In this document: positions 1-6,926 of the stretch, one piece after another
Position numbering within the stretch: the stretch's first letter is position 1
Layout: every line of letters starts with the position of its first letter
Source of the DNA: Bacteroides sp.
GTDB lineage: Bacteria; Bacteroidota; Bacteroidia; Bacteroidales; SM23-62
Direction: 5' to 3'
DNA length: 9,316 nt
Assembly (NCBI GenBank): GCA_030667765.1
Contig: DAOUVF010000081.1
Location: 1-9,316 of the forward strand
Program-made: the position numbers and the translations under genes
The notes under the pieces: model-generated
The model's database searches: none
What the model was told of the DNA's origin: nothing
What the model saw: the letters and a program-made list of their open reading frames with translations, nothing else

Positions 1-186
1 GTGGTTGAGATATTGAAGGATTATCGTCTCAGTGCACCGGTTAAAGTAGCCCTGAAAAGGCCTTTAAGCAGTTTCTTTACAGCTACGGTACGCGGTGGTT
101 CGGAACCCTCAGACATCATTGATGTTCTCGGGGAAGATGGACAGCATGAGATGCGTTATGCCCGTATCAGGATCATCCCTGATTAA
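1..186 (+). CDS. C-terminal fragment (or small protein) of unknown function
   Basis: An open frame runs from the first base to a TAA at 184-186 and encodes 61 residues. The GTG at base 1 is probably an internal valine codon rather than a start, because the frame is open to the window edge and no upstream sequence is visible. The visible part is mixed charged/hydrophobic, with no cysteine cluster, membrane segment or signal peptide, and ends in a strand-like stretch (RYARIRIIPD). I do not recognise the family. It converges on the Nfn-like gene, and the two reading frames overlap by four bases (TTAA carries both TAA stops). It probably belongs to an unrelated transcription unit. Confidence 0.5.
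   Translation: MVEILKDYRLSAPVKVALKRPLSSFFTATVRGGSEPSDIIDVLGEDGQHEMRYARIRIIPD
166..183. terminator. Hairpin at the convergent gene junction (weak terminator candidate)
   Basis: A perfect 6-bp inverted repeat, ATCAGG at 166-171 and CCTGAT at 178-183, encloses the 6-nt loop ATCATC. It sits exactly where two convergent genes end with no spacer between them, so it could slow polymerase from either side. Neither strand has a T-tract after the stem, so it is not a classical intrinsic terminator. Confidence 0.3.
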
Positions 187-1577
187 TCCTTCTCCATTAC
201 ATATTCATGGATGTTTCGTGCAGCTACCTTGCCTGCCCCCATGGCCAGGATGACAGTGGCCGCACCTGTGGCGACATCACCCCCCGCAAAAACACCCGGC
301 ATTGAAGTTTTGCCGGTTTCAGGATCGGTAACAATATTTCCCCATTTGCCTGTTTCGAGATCGGGTGTGGTGTTGGGGATTAGGGGATTGGGACTGTTGC
401 CTATGGCGATTATGGCAACATCTATGGGCATTATATAGTTGGCATCCGGGATAGGCACAGGTCTCCTGCGGCCCGAGTCATCGGGTTCACCCAGTTCCAT
501 GCGGATGCATTCAACCTCTCTGAGCCAGTTCCTTTCGTCTCCCAGAAATGCTGCCGGCGTGGAAAGTAACCTGAAATTCACCCCTTCTTCTTCAGCATGA
601 TGGATCTCTTCATCCCTGGCAGGCATTTCCAGACGGGAACGGCGGTACAGGATGATTGATTGTTCAGCCCCCAGCCTCAATGCCGTCCTTGCACAGTCCA
701 TGGCCACATTGCCACCCCCTACTGTGACCACCACTTTCCCTTTGATAATGGGCGTTTTATATTTGGGGAAGAGGTAAGCCTTCATCAGGTTGGCCCGTGT
801 CAGGTACTCATTAGCAGAGTAAATTCCATTCAGGTTCTCACCGGGTACGTTCAGGAACCATGGCAATCCGGCTCCTGTACCCAGGAATACCGCATCATAT
901 TCCCCCAGCAGCTCATCAATACTTTTGATCATGCCAATAACATGATCCATAAAGATCCGTACACCTAATCTTTCGAGGTAATTTATCTCCCTGAAAACGA
1001 TGGCCTTGGGAAGCCTGAATTCAGGTATTCCATAAACCAGTACGCCCCCTGGTTCATGCAGGGCCTCAAACATATCCACTTTATGGCCCAGGCGGACAAG
1101 GTCGGCTGCGGCGGTGATTCCTGCGGGACCAGCACCTACGATCACGATCTTCTTCCCGGTTGATTTGGGTTTCGGGGGCAGTTCTGCCTCTCCCTGCTCT
1201 GCCTCCCAGTCCGCCAGGAACCTTTCCAGTCTTCCAATGGCTACAGGCTCATTCTTCACCCCCACGACACATACCTTTTCACATTGTTCTTCCTGGGGAC
1301 AAACACGTCCGCATATTGCCGGCAGTATATTCTTTTCCTTTAAAAGGGTTATTCCGCCTTTAAAGTCATTATCGGCGATAAATTGTATAAATCCCGGGAT
1401 GTCTATCTCAACCGGGCAGCCCGCTATGCATTTTGGCTTCTTGCACATCAGGCAGCGCTCTGCCTCCAGGATGGCCTCCCGGGGAGAGTATCCGTAAGGA
1501 ACCTCATCATAGTTCCTTACCCGCTCGGCAGCAGGCTGTTCCCGCATGGGGGTTTTTATAGGACTAACTTTTGCCAT
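183..1577 (-). CDS. NfnB/SudA/GltD-like FAD- and NADPH-binding oxidoreductase subunit
   Basis: This 464-residue protein is of the glutamate-synthase small-subunit type, as found in NfnB (NADH-dependent ferredoxin:NADP+ oxidoreductase) and SudA. The N-terminal domain carries two [4Fe-4S] sites: C42-x2-C45-x4-C50-x3-C54 and C89-x3-C93-x5-C99-x3-C103. An FAD Rossmann motif GAGPAG is at 148-153 and a second dinucleotide motif GGGNVA at 287-292. The following YRRSRLEMPAR (311-321) has the paired arginines that usually bind the NADP(H) 2'-phosphate. A C-terminal GGDV near 432 closes the FAD site. It is full length, last in the operon, and its start overlaps the preceding NfnA-like gene by 14 bases, the usual partner arrangement. 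Expected role: NADPH site of a cytoplasmic NfnAB-like flavoprotein. No large glutamate synthase subunit is nearby, so GltD proper is less likely. Family certain; exact reaction inferred. Confidence 0.9.
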   Translation of the reverse strand: MAKVSPIKTPMREQPAAERVRNYDEVPYGYSPREAILEAERCLMCKKPKCIAGCPVEIDIPGFIQFIADNDFKGGITLLKEKNILPAICGRVCPQEEQCEKVCVVGVKNEPVAIGRLERFLADWEAEQGEAELPPKPKSTGKKIVIVGAGPAGITAAADLVRLGHKVDMFEALHEPGGVLVYGIPEFRLPKAIVFREINYLERLGVRIFMDHVIGMIKSIDELLGEYDAVFLGTGAGLPWFLNVPGENLNGIYSANEYLTRANLMKAYLFPKYKTPIIKGKVVVTVGGGNVAMDCARTALRLGAEQSIILYRRSRLEMPARDEEIHHAEEEGVNFRLLSTPAAFLGDERNWLREVECIRMELGEPDDSGRRRPVPIPDANYIMPIDVAIIAIGNSPNPLIPNTTPDLETGKWGNIVTDPETGKTSMPGVFAGGDVATGAATVILAMGAGKVAARNIHEYVMEKD

Positions 1578-2394
1578 AATTTTGTCGTTCCTGGGATACT
1601 ATTTCCTCTTCCAGGTATGCTTTTCTGCGTGCCATGATGAGATCCCAATTCACCAGGTGACCGTCGAAATGAGGTCCATCCACACAGGCAAAACGCGTCG
1701 TTCCGTCCACTTCTATCCTGCATGCCCCGCACATGCCGGTGCCATCTATCATTATGGGATTCATGCTGACAATGGTTTTTAATTTAAAAGGCCTGGTTAC
1801 CTGGGATATCCGGTACATCATAAAGGTGCACCCAACCGCGATGACCCGGTCATATTTTATCCCCTTTTCAAGGTCTGACTGGAGCTGGTCATGTGCATGT
1901 CCCTTGTGGCCCTTAGAGGCATCAGTAGTTGCGTATTTAACCTCATCGGATATTTCCTCCAGTTTCTCGTCCCAATAAAGGAGAAAATTACTCCGGGCTT
2001 CAGAGTAGCAGATGACTTCATTCCCTTGTTCCTTGAGTGCCCGGGCAGCAGGGAATATCCCCCCGATCCCGTAGCAGCCTCCAACAAGGGCTACCCTGCC
2101 GAATTTTTCCATGTCGAAAGCCTTTCCCAGGGGACCGGTCAATGAGTATATTTCTTCCCCGGGCTGAAGTTCCATAAGCTGCTCAGTGCTGGAGCCAATT
2201 GACAGGAAAATGAAGGTAATGGTACCCTTTTCGATATCCCAGTCCGCCACTGTGATAGGAGTCCTTTCGCTGTATTCATCCGGGATTATGATAATGAACT
2301 GTCCGGGCCGGACCTTTGCGGCAATATCCCTGGCATCAACGGTGCATTCATGCACGTTTGGGGCTATTTCTATTCTTTCAATCAGCTTGGCCAT
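1564..2394 (-). CDS. NfnA/SudB-like FAD/NAD-binding [2Fe-2S] subunit
   Basis: This 276-residue protein belongs to the ferredoxin-NADP reductase superfamily branch that includes NfnA, SudB and the dihydroorotate dehydrogenase electron-transfer subunit PyrK. An FAD-binding RTPIT motif is at 44-48, GPLGKAF at 87-93, and a nucleotide-binding GGCYGIGG at 105-112. The C-terminal [2Fe-2S] region has C222, C225 and C237. As in described NfnA proteins the cluster seems to have only three cysteines, so an aspartate (D217 is well placed) may be the fourth ligand. In Nfn complexes this subunit binds NAD(H) and passes electrons to the NfnB partner, here the next gene, whose start it overlaps by 14 bases. 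Its own ATG lies inside the end of the NuoG-like frame (13-base overlap), suggesting coupled translation. PyrK is unlikely because no pyrD is adjacent. Confidence 0.9.
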   Translation of the reverse strand: MAKLIERIEIAPNVHECTVDARDIAAKVRPGQFIIIIPDEYSERTPITVADWDIEKGTITFIFLSIGSSTEQLMELQPGEEIYSLTGPLGKAFDMEKFGRVALVGGCYGIGGIFPAARALKEQGNEVICYSEARSNFLLYWDEKLEEISDEVKYATTDASKGHKGHAHDQLQSDLEKGIKYDRVIAVGCTFMMYRISQVTRPFKLKTIVSMNPIMIDGTGMCGACRIEVDGTTRFACVDGPHFDGHLVNWDLIMARRKAYLEEEIVSQERQNYGKS

Positions 2395-3836
2395 CTTATT
2401 ACTGTTTCAAGATCAGGGACCAGTTCAGCCAGGCGATTACCCCTGTACCGGTAATGATCGTAATGATTCTCAGAAGCCAACTTTATTTTCTCCTGGGACA
2501 ATGGTTTCAGGGAGTGTATTTTACCTGTTTCATTTGAAGCTTCAGTTTCCTTTGACTTAATTACGTTTTCAAATTCTTTCCATAGGGTGGCGTTGCTGGG
2601 ACCAAAATATCCTGTTGCATTCATTTCGCGGGCGAGTAAGGAGATGATAGCCGGTATTGTTTTGGAACTTCCCTGGCCTGGCAATATCTTCCTTAGCCGC
2701 TTAACCTGGCCGTCTACAGTCATAAAATGCCCCTCGTTTTCCAGGAAACCAGTAAGGGGAAGGAATACATCTGCATGCTCTGACAGGCCTGTCCTGAACA
2801 TATTTAGCTGTATCAGGAACTTGAGCCTCCTTAGTTTGGGATGGCGGGGGATATCTCCGGCGATCATCAAGGATGAGATCCCGTCTTTTCCAATATTATC
2901 CAGCATCTCATTGCAGGTCAGCCCCCTGTTGCCAGGATGCATACCCACCAGTGCCCCGGCATACAAATTACCTTCAAAGCCCAGGATCAAAACATGGCAA
3001 CTGGCTTTTTGACCTTTCAGGCAGGATATGTTTTCAACTCCCCGGAGTACATCCCTGCCGTTTTCATTTCGCAGCACATCATCCCCTATAATTACCACCA
3101 GGTTCCGTGATTTTGCCAGAGTCTCACTGAAAGCTTCCAGGTCCGCAGGGGTCACACCCACCTGCTTTGCCATTTTTGCAATTTTTACCGATCCTGCTGA
3201 TTTATTCTCCCCTGTAAGCATGGACTGAAGCAAATACAGGAAATTGAAGGCCCCGCCGCGGGCATAATTGACCTCCCTGGTCGCAAATTGAGAGGTCCGG
3301 GTAGGATTGGGGTTTGCATACAGAATATTCCTGCCAAGGTTAAATGCCTTCCTGATACTGTTTTCAATGAGGGGATGGGATACCGAGGCATCAGATCCCA
3401 GGAGAAGTATGGTGTCGGCCCTGGTAAGATCTGTGGTTTTTCCCTGTAAGGAAGACAGGAAGGGCTGCATTATTTTTACCAGTCCCTTATCCGGGTAAGA
3501 GGCAAACAGATCTATGTTGTTGGTATGCATCACCGCACGGGAAAACTTTTGGAGTACATAGTTCTCTTCCAGTGTATCCTGTGCAGAACCTATCATACCG
3601 AACCGGTTTTCGCTGTTTTCTGCAAGCCCGCGGGCTGTGAATTGAACCGCTTCCTTCCAGTCTACCTCTACCCATTTCCCTTTTCTTTTTATCAGGGGTG
3701 TTGTGATCCTGGAGGGATGATGGGTGATATCCCCGGGAAGGAATTTGCCACGCAGACAGAGTTGCCTGGGATTGGTTCGCCCTCCTGGTCTGGCTCCCAC
3801 ATTGACAATCCTGTTCCCCCTGGTATTGACATTCAT
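2382..3836 (-). CDS. NuoG/FdhA-like molybdopterin-oxidoreductase-fold domain (downstream half of a UGA-split frame)
   Basis: This 484-residue frame starts directly in the middle of a molybdopterin oxidoreductase N-terminal motif. Residue C27 (QLCLRGKF) is the normal fourth cysteine of the [4Fe-4S] site whose first three cysteines lie upstream of this ATG. The ATG has no Shine-Dalgarno sequence and is in frame with the preceding gene across one UGA, so it is probably an internal methionine of a 745-residue protein. Typical segments follow: KGKWVEVDW (53-60), TNNIDLFASYP (105-115) and ADVFLPLTGF (355-364). At P115, where catalytic formate dehydrogenases have Sec or Cys before His, there is proline. 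The domain is also short. Both points suggest a structural, NuoG-like role without molybdenum catalysis. A C-terminal tail (YRGNRLAELV, 464-473) resembles tails I associate with NuoG-like subunits. It ends in TGA inside the start of the NfnA-like gene. Independent translation of this half cannot be excluded. Confidence 0.8.
   Translation of the reverse strand: MNVNTRGNRIVNVGARPGGRTNPRQLCLRGKFLPGDITHHPSRITTPLIKRKGKWVEVDWKEAVQFTARGLAENSENRFGMIGSAQDTLEENYVLQKFSRAVMHTNNIDLFASYPDKGLVKIMQPFLSSLQGKTTDLTRADTILLLGSDASVSHPLIENSIRKAFNLGRNILYANPNPTRTSQFATREVNYARGGAFNFLYLLQSMLTGENKSAGSVKIAKMAKQVGVTPADLEAFSETLAKSRNLVVIIGDDVLRNENGRDVLRGVENISCLKGQKASCHVLILGFEGNLYAGALVGMHPGNRGLTCNEMLDNIGKDGISSLMIAGDIPRHPKLRRLKFLIQLNMFRTGLSEHADVFLPLTGFLENEGHFMTVDGQVKRLRKILPGQGSSKTIPAIISLLAREMNATGYFGPSNATLWKEFENVIKSKETEASNETGKIHSLKPLSQEKIKLASENHYDHYRYRGNRLAELVPDLETVIRWPS
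3803..3831 (-). promoter_or_regulatory. Candidate SECIS-like hairpin downstream of the in-frame UGA
   Basis: Counting nucleotides after the UGA, U12-G13 pair with C39-A40, there is a U14/U38 mismatch, CAAU (15-18) pairs with AUUG (34-37), A19 is bulged, and C20-C21 pair with G32-G33. The apical loop is AGGGGGAACA (22-31), with G as its second base. Distance to the loop (about 22 nt), a bulge near the loop and an early loop G agree with known features of bacterial SECIS elements. The bulged base is A, not the U seen in E. coli fdhF. The stem is short and interrupted, so it could arise by chance within coding sequence. I folded it by eye only. Confidence 0.3.
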
Positions 3837-3842
3837 GGTACA

Positions 3843-3845
3843 TCA
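3843..3845 (-). other. In-frame UGA inside a [4Fe-4S] motif: candidate selenocysteine/recoding site or nonsense mutation
   Basis: The codons read TGT GTC CTA TGC AGC GTA TGA TGT ACC ATG, that is C-V-L-C-S-V-UGA-C-T-M. In molybdopterin oxidoreductases and NuoG-like proteins this motif is C-x2-C-x3-C, usually with glycine where the UGA stands. Read through, it gives C253-x2-C256-x3-C260-x27-C288, the expected spacing for the full cluster site. C260 lies between the UGA and the next ATG, so it is made only if the UGA is decoded. GGA to TGA is one base change, so mutation or sequencing error remains possible. TGA terminates the NuoE-like, NuoF-like and NuoG-like genes here, so a changed genetic code is not supported. 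Confidence 0.6.
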
Positions 3846-4619
3846 TACGCTGCATAGGACACAGGTCGTTTCCCTTGACTGGCTGGGCAAGCCAGCCCAT
3901 TTTCCCATTTTCCCGGATATGGAACCAGTGGGACAGACATCAACGCAGGCCCCGCAGAATTCGCATCCGGCTTCGAGCTGGGATTCGTTGAAGGCAGTGC
4001 CTACGATGCTTGTATTCCCCCTCTGCACAAAGGCCAGGACATCGCTGTTCCGCTCTTCGTTGCAAATCCTGATACAACGTCCGCAGAGTACACAGAGGTT
4101 ATAATCCAGGTCATAAAAGGGGTTCTTTTTCTCCGGCGGGATCCCCCTGTAGGAGATAGGAAACTTTATGTCTTTGAGATCGAGATAATCGATCAGATCC
4201 TGCAATTCACAATCTCCATTGCTGGTACAGAAATTGCACCCGGTAATTGTGCTGGCTTTTCTTGTCGTGTGCATGAAATCCGTGCATTCTTTTTTGTCTT
4301 TGCAAACCAGGCAGGTATACGGGTGTTCCGAAAGTGTCAGTTCAAGGATTTCACTCCTCAGTTTCTGCAATTCCGGCGTTTTTGTCCGGATTTCCATACC
4401 GGGTTCAAGCGGAGTGGTACAGGCAGTAGGAAATCCTTTCCAACCTTTGATATCGACCATGCAAAGGCGGCAGCCCCCGTAAGATTTCAGATTCTCAAGG
4501 TGACAGAGCGTGGGGATGTAAATGCCTGCCCTTCCTGCTGCATCAAGCACGGTCTGGCCGCGGAGGACCTGGACAGGTTCTCCGTCAATAATGGCGGTTA
4601 TTTTATGCTGCTTGCTCAT
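3843..4619 (-). CDS. HoxU/NuoG-N-like multi-cluster iron-sulfur protein (upstream half of a UGA-split frame)
   Basis: This 258-residue frame carries the electron-wire part of NuoG, HoxU, HydA or FdhA-type subunits. Clusters in order: a plant-type [2Fe-2S] site with C39, C50, C53 and C67; a His-Cys [4Fe-4S] region starting H99-x3-C103-x2-C106; and a two-cluster ferredoxin domain with C176, C179, C182, C186 and C219, C222, C225, C229. In the His-Cys region an insertion carrying C112, C128 and C131 precedes C137 (GDCELQ), where complex I homologues have a compact H-C-C-C motif. The end of the frame (C253, C256, then UGA) is already inside the cluster motif of the following molybdopterin-like domain, so this is probably not a natural HoxU terminus. 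The start overlaps the NuoF-like stop as ATGA. Role: carrying electrons from the FMN subunit towards partner subunits in the cytoplasm. Confidence 0.88.
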   Translation of the reverse strand: MSKQHKITAIIDGEPVQVLRGQTVLDAAGRAGIYIPTLCHLENLKSYGGCRLCMVDIKGWKGFPTACTTPLEPGMEIRTKTPELQKLRSEILELTLSEHPYTCLVCKDKKECTDFMHTTRKASTITGCNFCTSNGDCELQDLIDYLDLKDIKFPISYRGIPPEKKNPFYDLDYNLCVLCGRCIRICNEERNSDVLAFVQRGNTSIVGTAFNESQLEAGCEFCGACVDVCPTGSISGKMGKWAGLPSQSRETTCVLCSV

Positions 4620-6481
4620 TCAATAATTATGGCATCTCCGGCAATTGCATCGAAACGGCAGATCTCGTAACAGGCCCTGCATTTAATACATTTTGACAGG
4701 TCCAGGAAATGCGGTTCGCTCCTGGGACCGGTTATGGCGTCTGTGGGACAGACATCCACACATCGCTGGCATCCGGTACATTTGTCCTTGATCACCCTGT
4801 ATTCGACAAGTTCCCTGCATACAGCTGCAGCACAGCGATGCTCAACTATATGTTGCTCATATTCATTCCTGAAGTACTTCAGGGTGGTTAAAACCGGATT
4901 CGGGGCAGTTTGTCCAAGACCACATAATGAACCTTCCTTTACGGTCCCGCATAGATCTTCAAGTATCTGAATGTCAGTCATCTCAGCATTGCCACTTGTG
5001 ATCTTCTCGAGGATCTCGACCATGCGTTTGGTCCCAATACGGCAGGGCGTACACTTTCCGCAGCTTTCAGCACTTGTAAAGCGGAGAAAATATTGGGCCA
5101 CATCCACCATGCAGGTATCTTCATCCATGATGATGAGTCCACCGGACCCCATGATGGATCCCGCTCCCGTCAGGGATTCATAATCGACCGGGAGATCCAG
5201 GAATTCCCTGGAGAGACATCCGCCTGAGGGTCCCCCTGTCTGTACAGCTTTAAATTCCTTGCGTGTTCCGCCCCCGATATCGAATATAATCTCCCGCAGT
5301 GTTATTCCCATGGGCACTTCTATGAGTCCGGTCCTCCGTATCTTACCTACCAGTGCAAAAGTCTTTGTGCCTTTACTTTTTTCGGAACCATGGCCTGCAA
5401 ACCATTTCCCCCCTTCACGCATAATAGTGGGGATGGTGGCCAGGGTTTCGACATTGTTGATATTCGTTGGCGAGCCGTTCAAACCTGAACTGGCAGGATA
5501 GGGTGGCCTGCTTCTAGGCATGCCCCTTCGACCCTCAACAGAAGCGATCAAGGCCGTTTCCTCGCCGCAAACGAAAGCCCCGGCACCCTCTTTTAACCTG
5601 ATATCGAGCCCGAATCCACTGCCCAGTATATTTTTACCCAGCAATCCACAATCGTGTAGCCTGGCGATGGCCAGTTTCAGCCTTGCTATGGCCAGGGGAT
5701 ATTCTGCGCGGATATAGATATAAGCCTGTTCTGCCTGGATGGCATAGGCCGCAATGATCATCCCTTCCAGAAGAGAATAAGGGTCACCCTCCATAAGGGA
5801 GCGGTTCATGAAAGCCCCGGGATCTCCTTCATCTGCATTACAGATAAGGTATTTTTTCCTGCCTGGTGCTTCCTGGCAGAGTTGCCATTTTTTCCAGGTT
5901 GGGAACCCGGCTCCCCCACGACCGCGGAGTCCGGCTGTTTTAGCTTCCTCTATCACTCCATCTGGACCAAGTTCAAAGGATTTTAACAGTCCTTTAAAAC
6001 CGCCCCTGGCTAAATAATGTTTAATGTTTTCCGGATCAATGATCCCGCAATTCCGCAGCACGATCCGCTCCTGCAATTTCAACATGGGTTGTTCCCAGAA
6101 CGATTTAATCCCGTCGAGTGGCTCCCTTGTATCCCCCAGGTGGCCCAGCGGCCTGATACCGGATTTTCCGTTCTTTAAATAAGCAGGGATAAGCTTTCTC
6201 AGCTTCTGTTCATTGACATTATTAAAGCTTACACGGGGCAGTCCGGGTTTTTGTATGTCCATGAATGGTTCCAGGTAACATGGACCGATGCAACCTACCT
6301 TCAAGACATTGATCTTCAGTTTCTGCTGATCGAGGATTTCTTTGGTCAGATCCCAGACATCTCCGGCTCCGGATGCCAGCCCACAACTGCCCATGCCTAT
6401 ATAGATGACCGGATCAGGTGATGCTTGAAGCACCTGCCATTCCTCAAGGGATCTTTCCTGAAGTGCAAAGAAATCATTCAT
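4616..6481 (-). CDS. nuoF: NuoF/HydB-like FMN- and NAD(H)-binding subunit with C-terminal 2[4Fe-4S] ferredoxin domain
   Basis: This 621-residue protein is longer than respiratory NuoF and has the HydB/HndC domain order. Residues about 25-100 are a thioredoxin-like domain with C33, C64 and C68, so only three of the usual cysteines are visible. The FMN/NADH core has GRGGAGFP (187-194), NADEGDPGAF (215-224) and GAGAFVCGEETAL (299-311). The N3-type [4Fe-4S] site is C474-x2-C477-x2-C480 with C520. A C-terminal ferredoxin domain carries C568, C571, C574, C578 and C598, C601, C604, C608. Between them H548, C550 and C555 could be part of the zinc site described in HydB-type proteins. These additions mark the soluble, often electron-bifurcating NuoF family rather than complex I. 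It is second in the operon, with its start overlapping the NuoE-like gene by 8 bases. Expected role: NAD(H) site and possible bifurcating flavin; bifurcation itself is inferred. Confidence 0.92.
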   Translation of the reverse strand: MNDFFALQERSLEEWQVLQASPDPVIYIGMGSCGLASGAGDVWDLTKEILDQQKLKINVLKVGCIGPCYLEPFMDIQKPGLPRVSFNNVNEQKLRKLIPAYLKNGKSGIRPLGHLGDTREPLDGIKSFWEQPMLKLQERIVLRNCGIIDPENIKHYLARGGFKGLLKSFELGPDGVIEEAKTAGLRGRGGAGFPTWKKWQLCQEAPGRKKYLICNADEGDPGAFMNRSLMEGDPYSLLEGMIIAAYAIQAEQAYIYIRAEYPLAIARLKLAIARLHDCGLLGKNILGSGFGLDIRLKEGAGAFVCGEETALIASVEGRRGMPRSRPPYPASSGLNGSPTNINNVETLATIPTIMREGGKWFAGHGSEKSKGTKTFALVGKIRRTGLIEVPMGITLREIIFDIGGGTRKEFKAVQTGGPSGGCLSREFLDLPVDYESLTGAGSIMGSGGLIIMDEDTCMVDVAQYFLRFTSAESCGKCTPCRIGTKRMVEILEKITSGNAEMTDIQILEDLCGTVKEGSLCGLGQTAPNPVLTTLKYFRNEYEQHIVEHRCAAAVCRELVEYRVIKDKCTGCQRCVDVCPTDAITGPRSEPHFLDLSKCIKCRACYEICRFDAIAGDAIIIE

Positions 6482-6926
6482 AACGGTTCAGGATTTCCTG
6501 CAGTTTTATCACAGACATATTGCTGAAGATATCATCGTTTATCATAACCACCGGGGCCAATGCACAGCATCCCAGGCAGGCCACCCTTTCCAGGTCGAAC
6601 CTGCCGTAGGGCGTGGTCTCATTGGGCGAAATGCCAATCTCTGACCGCAGGGCATTTAGCAGGAAATCTCCCCCCTGTACATGACAGGCAGTTCCAAGGC
6701 AAATTCTGATGGAATTTCTTCCGGGAGGATTAAATTTGAATTGTGAATAAAAGGAAGCTACGCCGAAGATCTGGCTCCTGGAGATGGATAAATGGCTGGA
6801 TATGCTGGTGACCGCTTCAGGTGTGATATACCCTTCTACTTTTTGAACCTGTTGCAGGATGGCAATCAGGCTACTCTTATCCCTGGGGGCATACTCGCCA
6901 ATGATTGAAACGATGGAACCTGCCAT
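6474..6926 (-). CDS. nuoE: NuoE/HydC-like thioredoxin-fold [2Fe-2S] subunit
   Basis: This 150-residue protein has the standard length and layout of the 24-kDa NuoE family. An N-terminal helical part (about 1-65, including GVASFYSQF) is followed by a thioredoxin-like [2Fe-2S] domain with C76-x4-C81 (CLGTAC) and C117-x3-C121 (CLGCC, then ALAP). It is the usual partner of NuoF/HydB: it holds the cluster next to the FMN and may take part in electron transfer or gating. It is the first gene of the six-frame minus-strand operon and overlaps the NuoF-like start by 8 bases. The ATG at 6924-6926 is preferred because family alignment starts shortly after it and the upstream region is AT-rich non-coding sequence. 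No Shine-Dalgarno sequence is evident before it. Confidence 0.93.
   Translation of the reverse strand: MAGSIVSIIGEYAPRDKSSLIAILQQVQKVEGYITPEAVTSISSHLSISRSQIFGVASFYSQFKFNPPGRNSIRICLGTACHVQGGDFLLNALRSEIGISPNETTPYGRFDLERVACLGCCALAPVVMINDDIFSNMSVIKLQEILNRYE

Noticed and set aside
3843..3845. UGA read as glycine through a changed genetic code
   Set aside because: TGA is the stop of the NuoE-like (6474-6476), NuoF-like (4616-4618) and NuoG-like (2382-2384) frames, each overlapping the next start, so UGA is a normal stop here.
3834..3862. Frameshift between the two NuoG-like halves
   Set aside because: The two halves lie in the same reading frame, nine bases from the UGA to the ATG. Only a single codon interrupts them, so no shift is needed.
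3487..3900. Minus-strand frame of 137 codons spanning the UGA junction
   Set aside because: It lies in another frame from the cluster motifs, reads as an unstructured Arg/Gln-rich sequence and overlaps two well-supported frames.
183..6926. FeFe- or NiFe-hydrogenase operon
   Set aside because: HydB- and HydC-like subunits are present, but no H-cluster motifs (TSCCPxW-like) or NiFe CxxC pairs appear in any frame.
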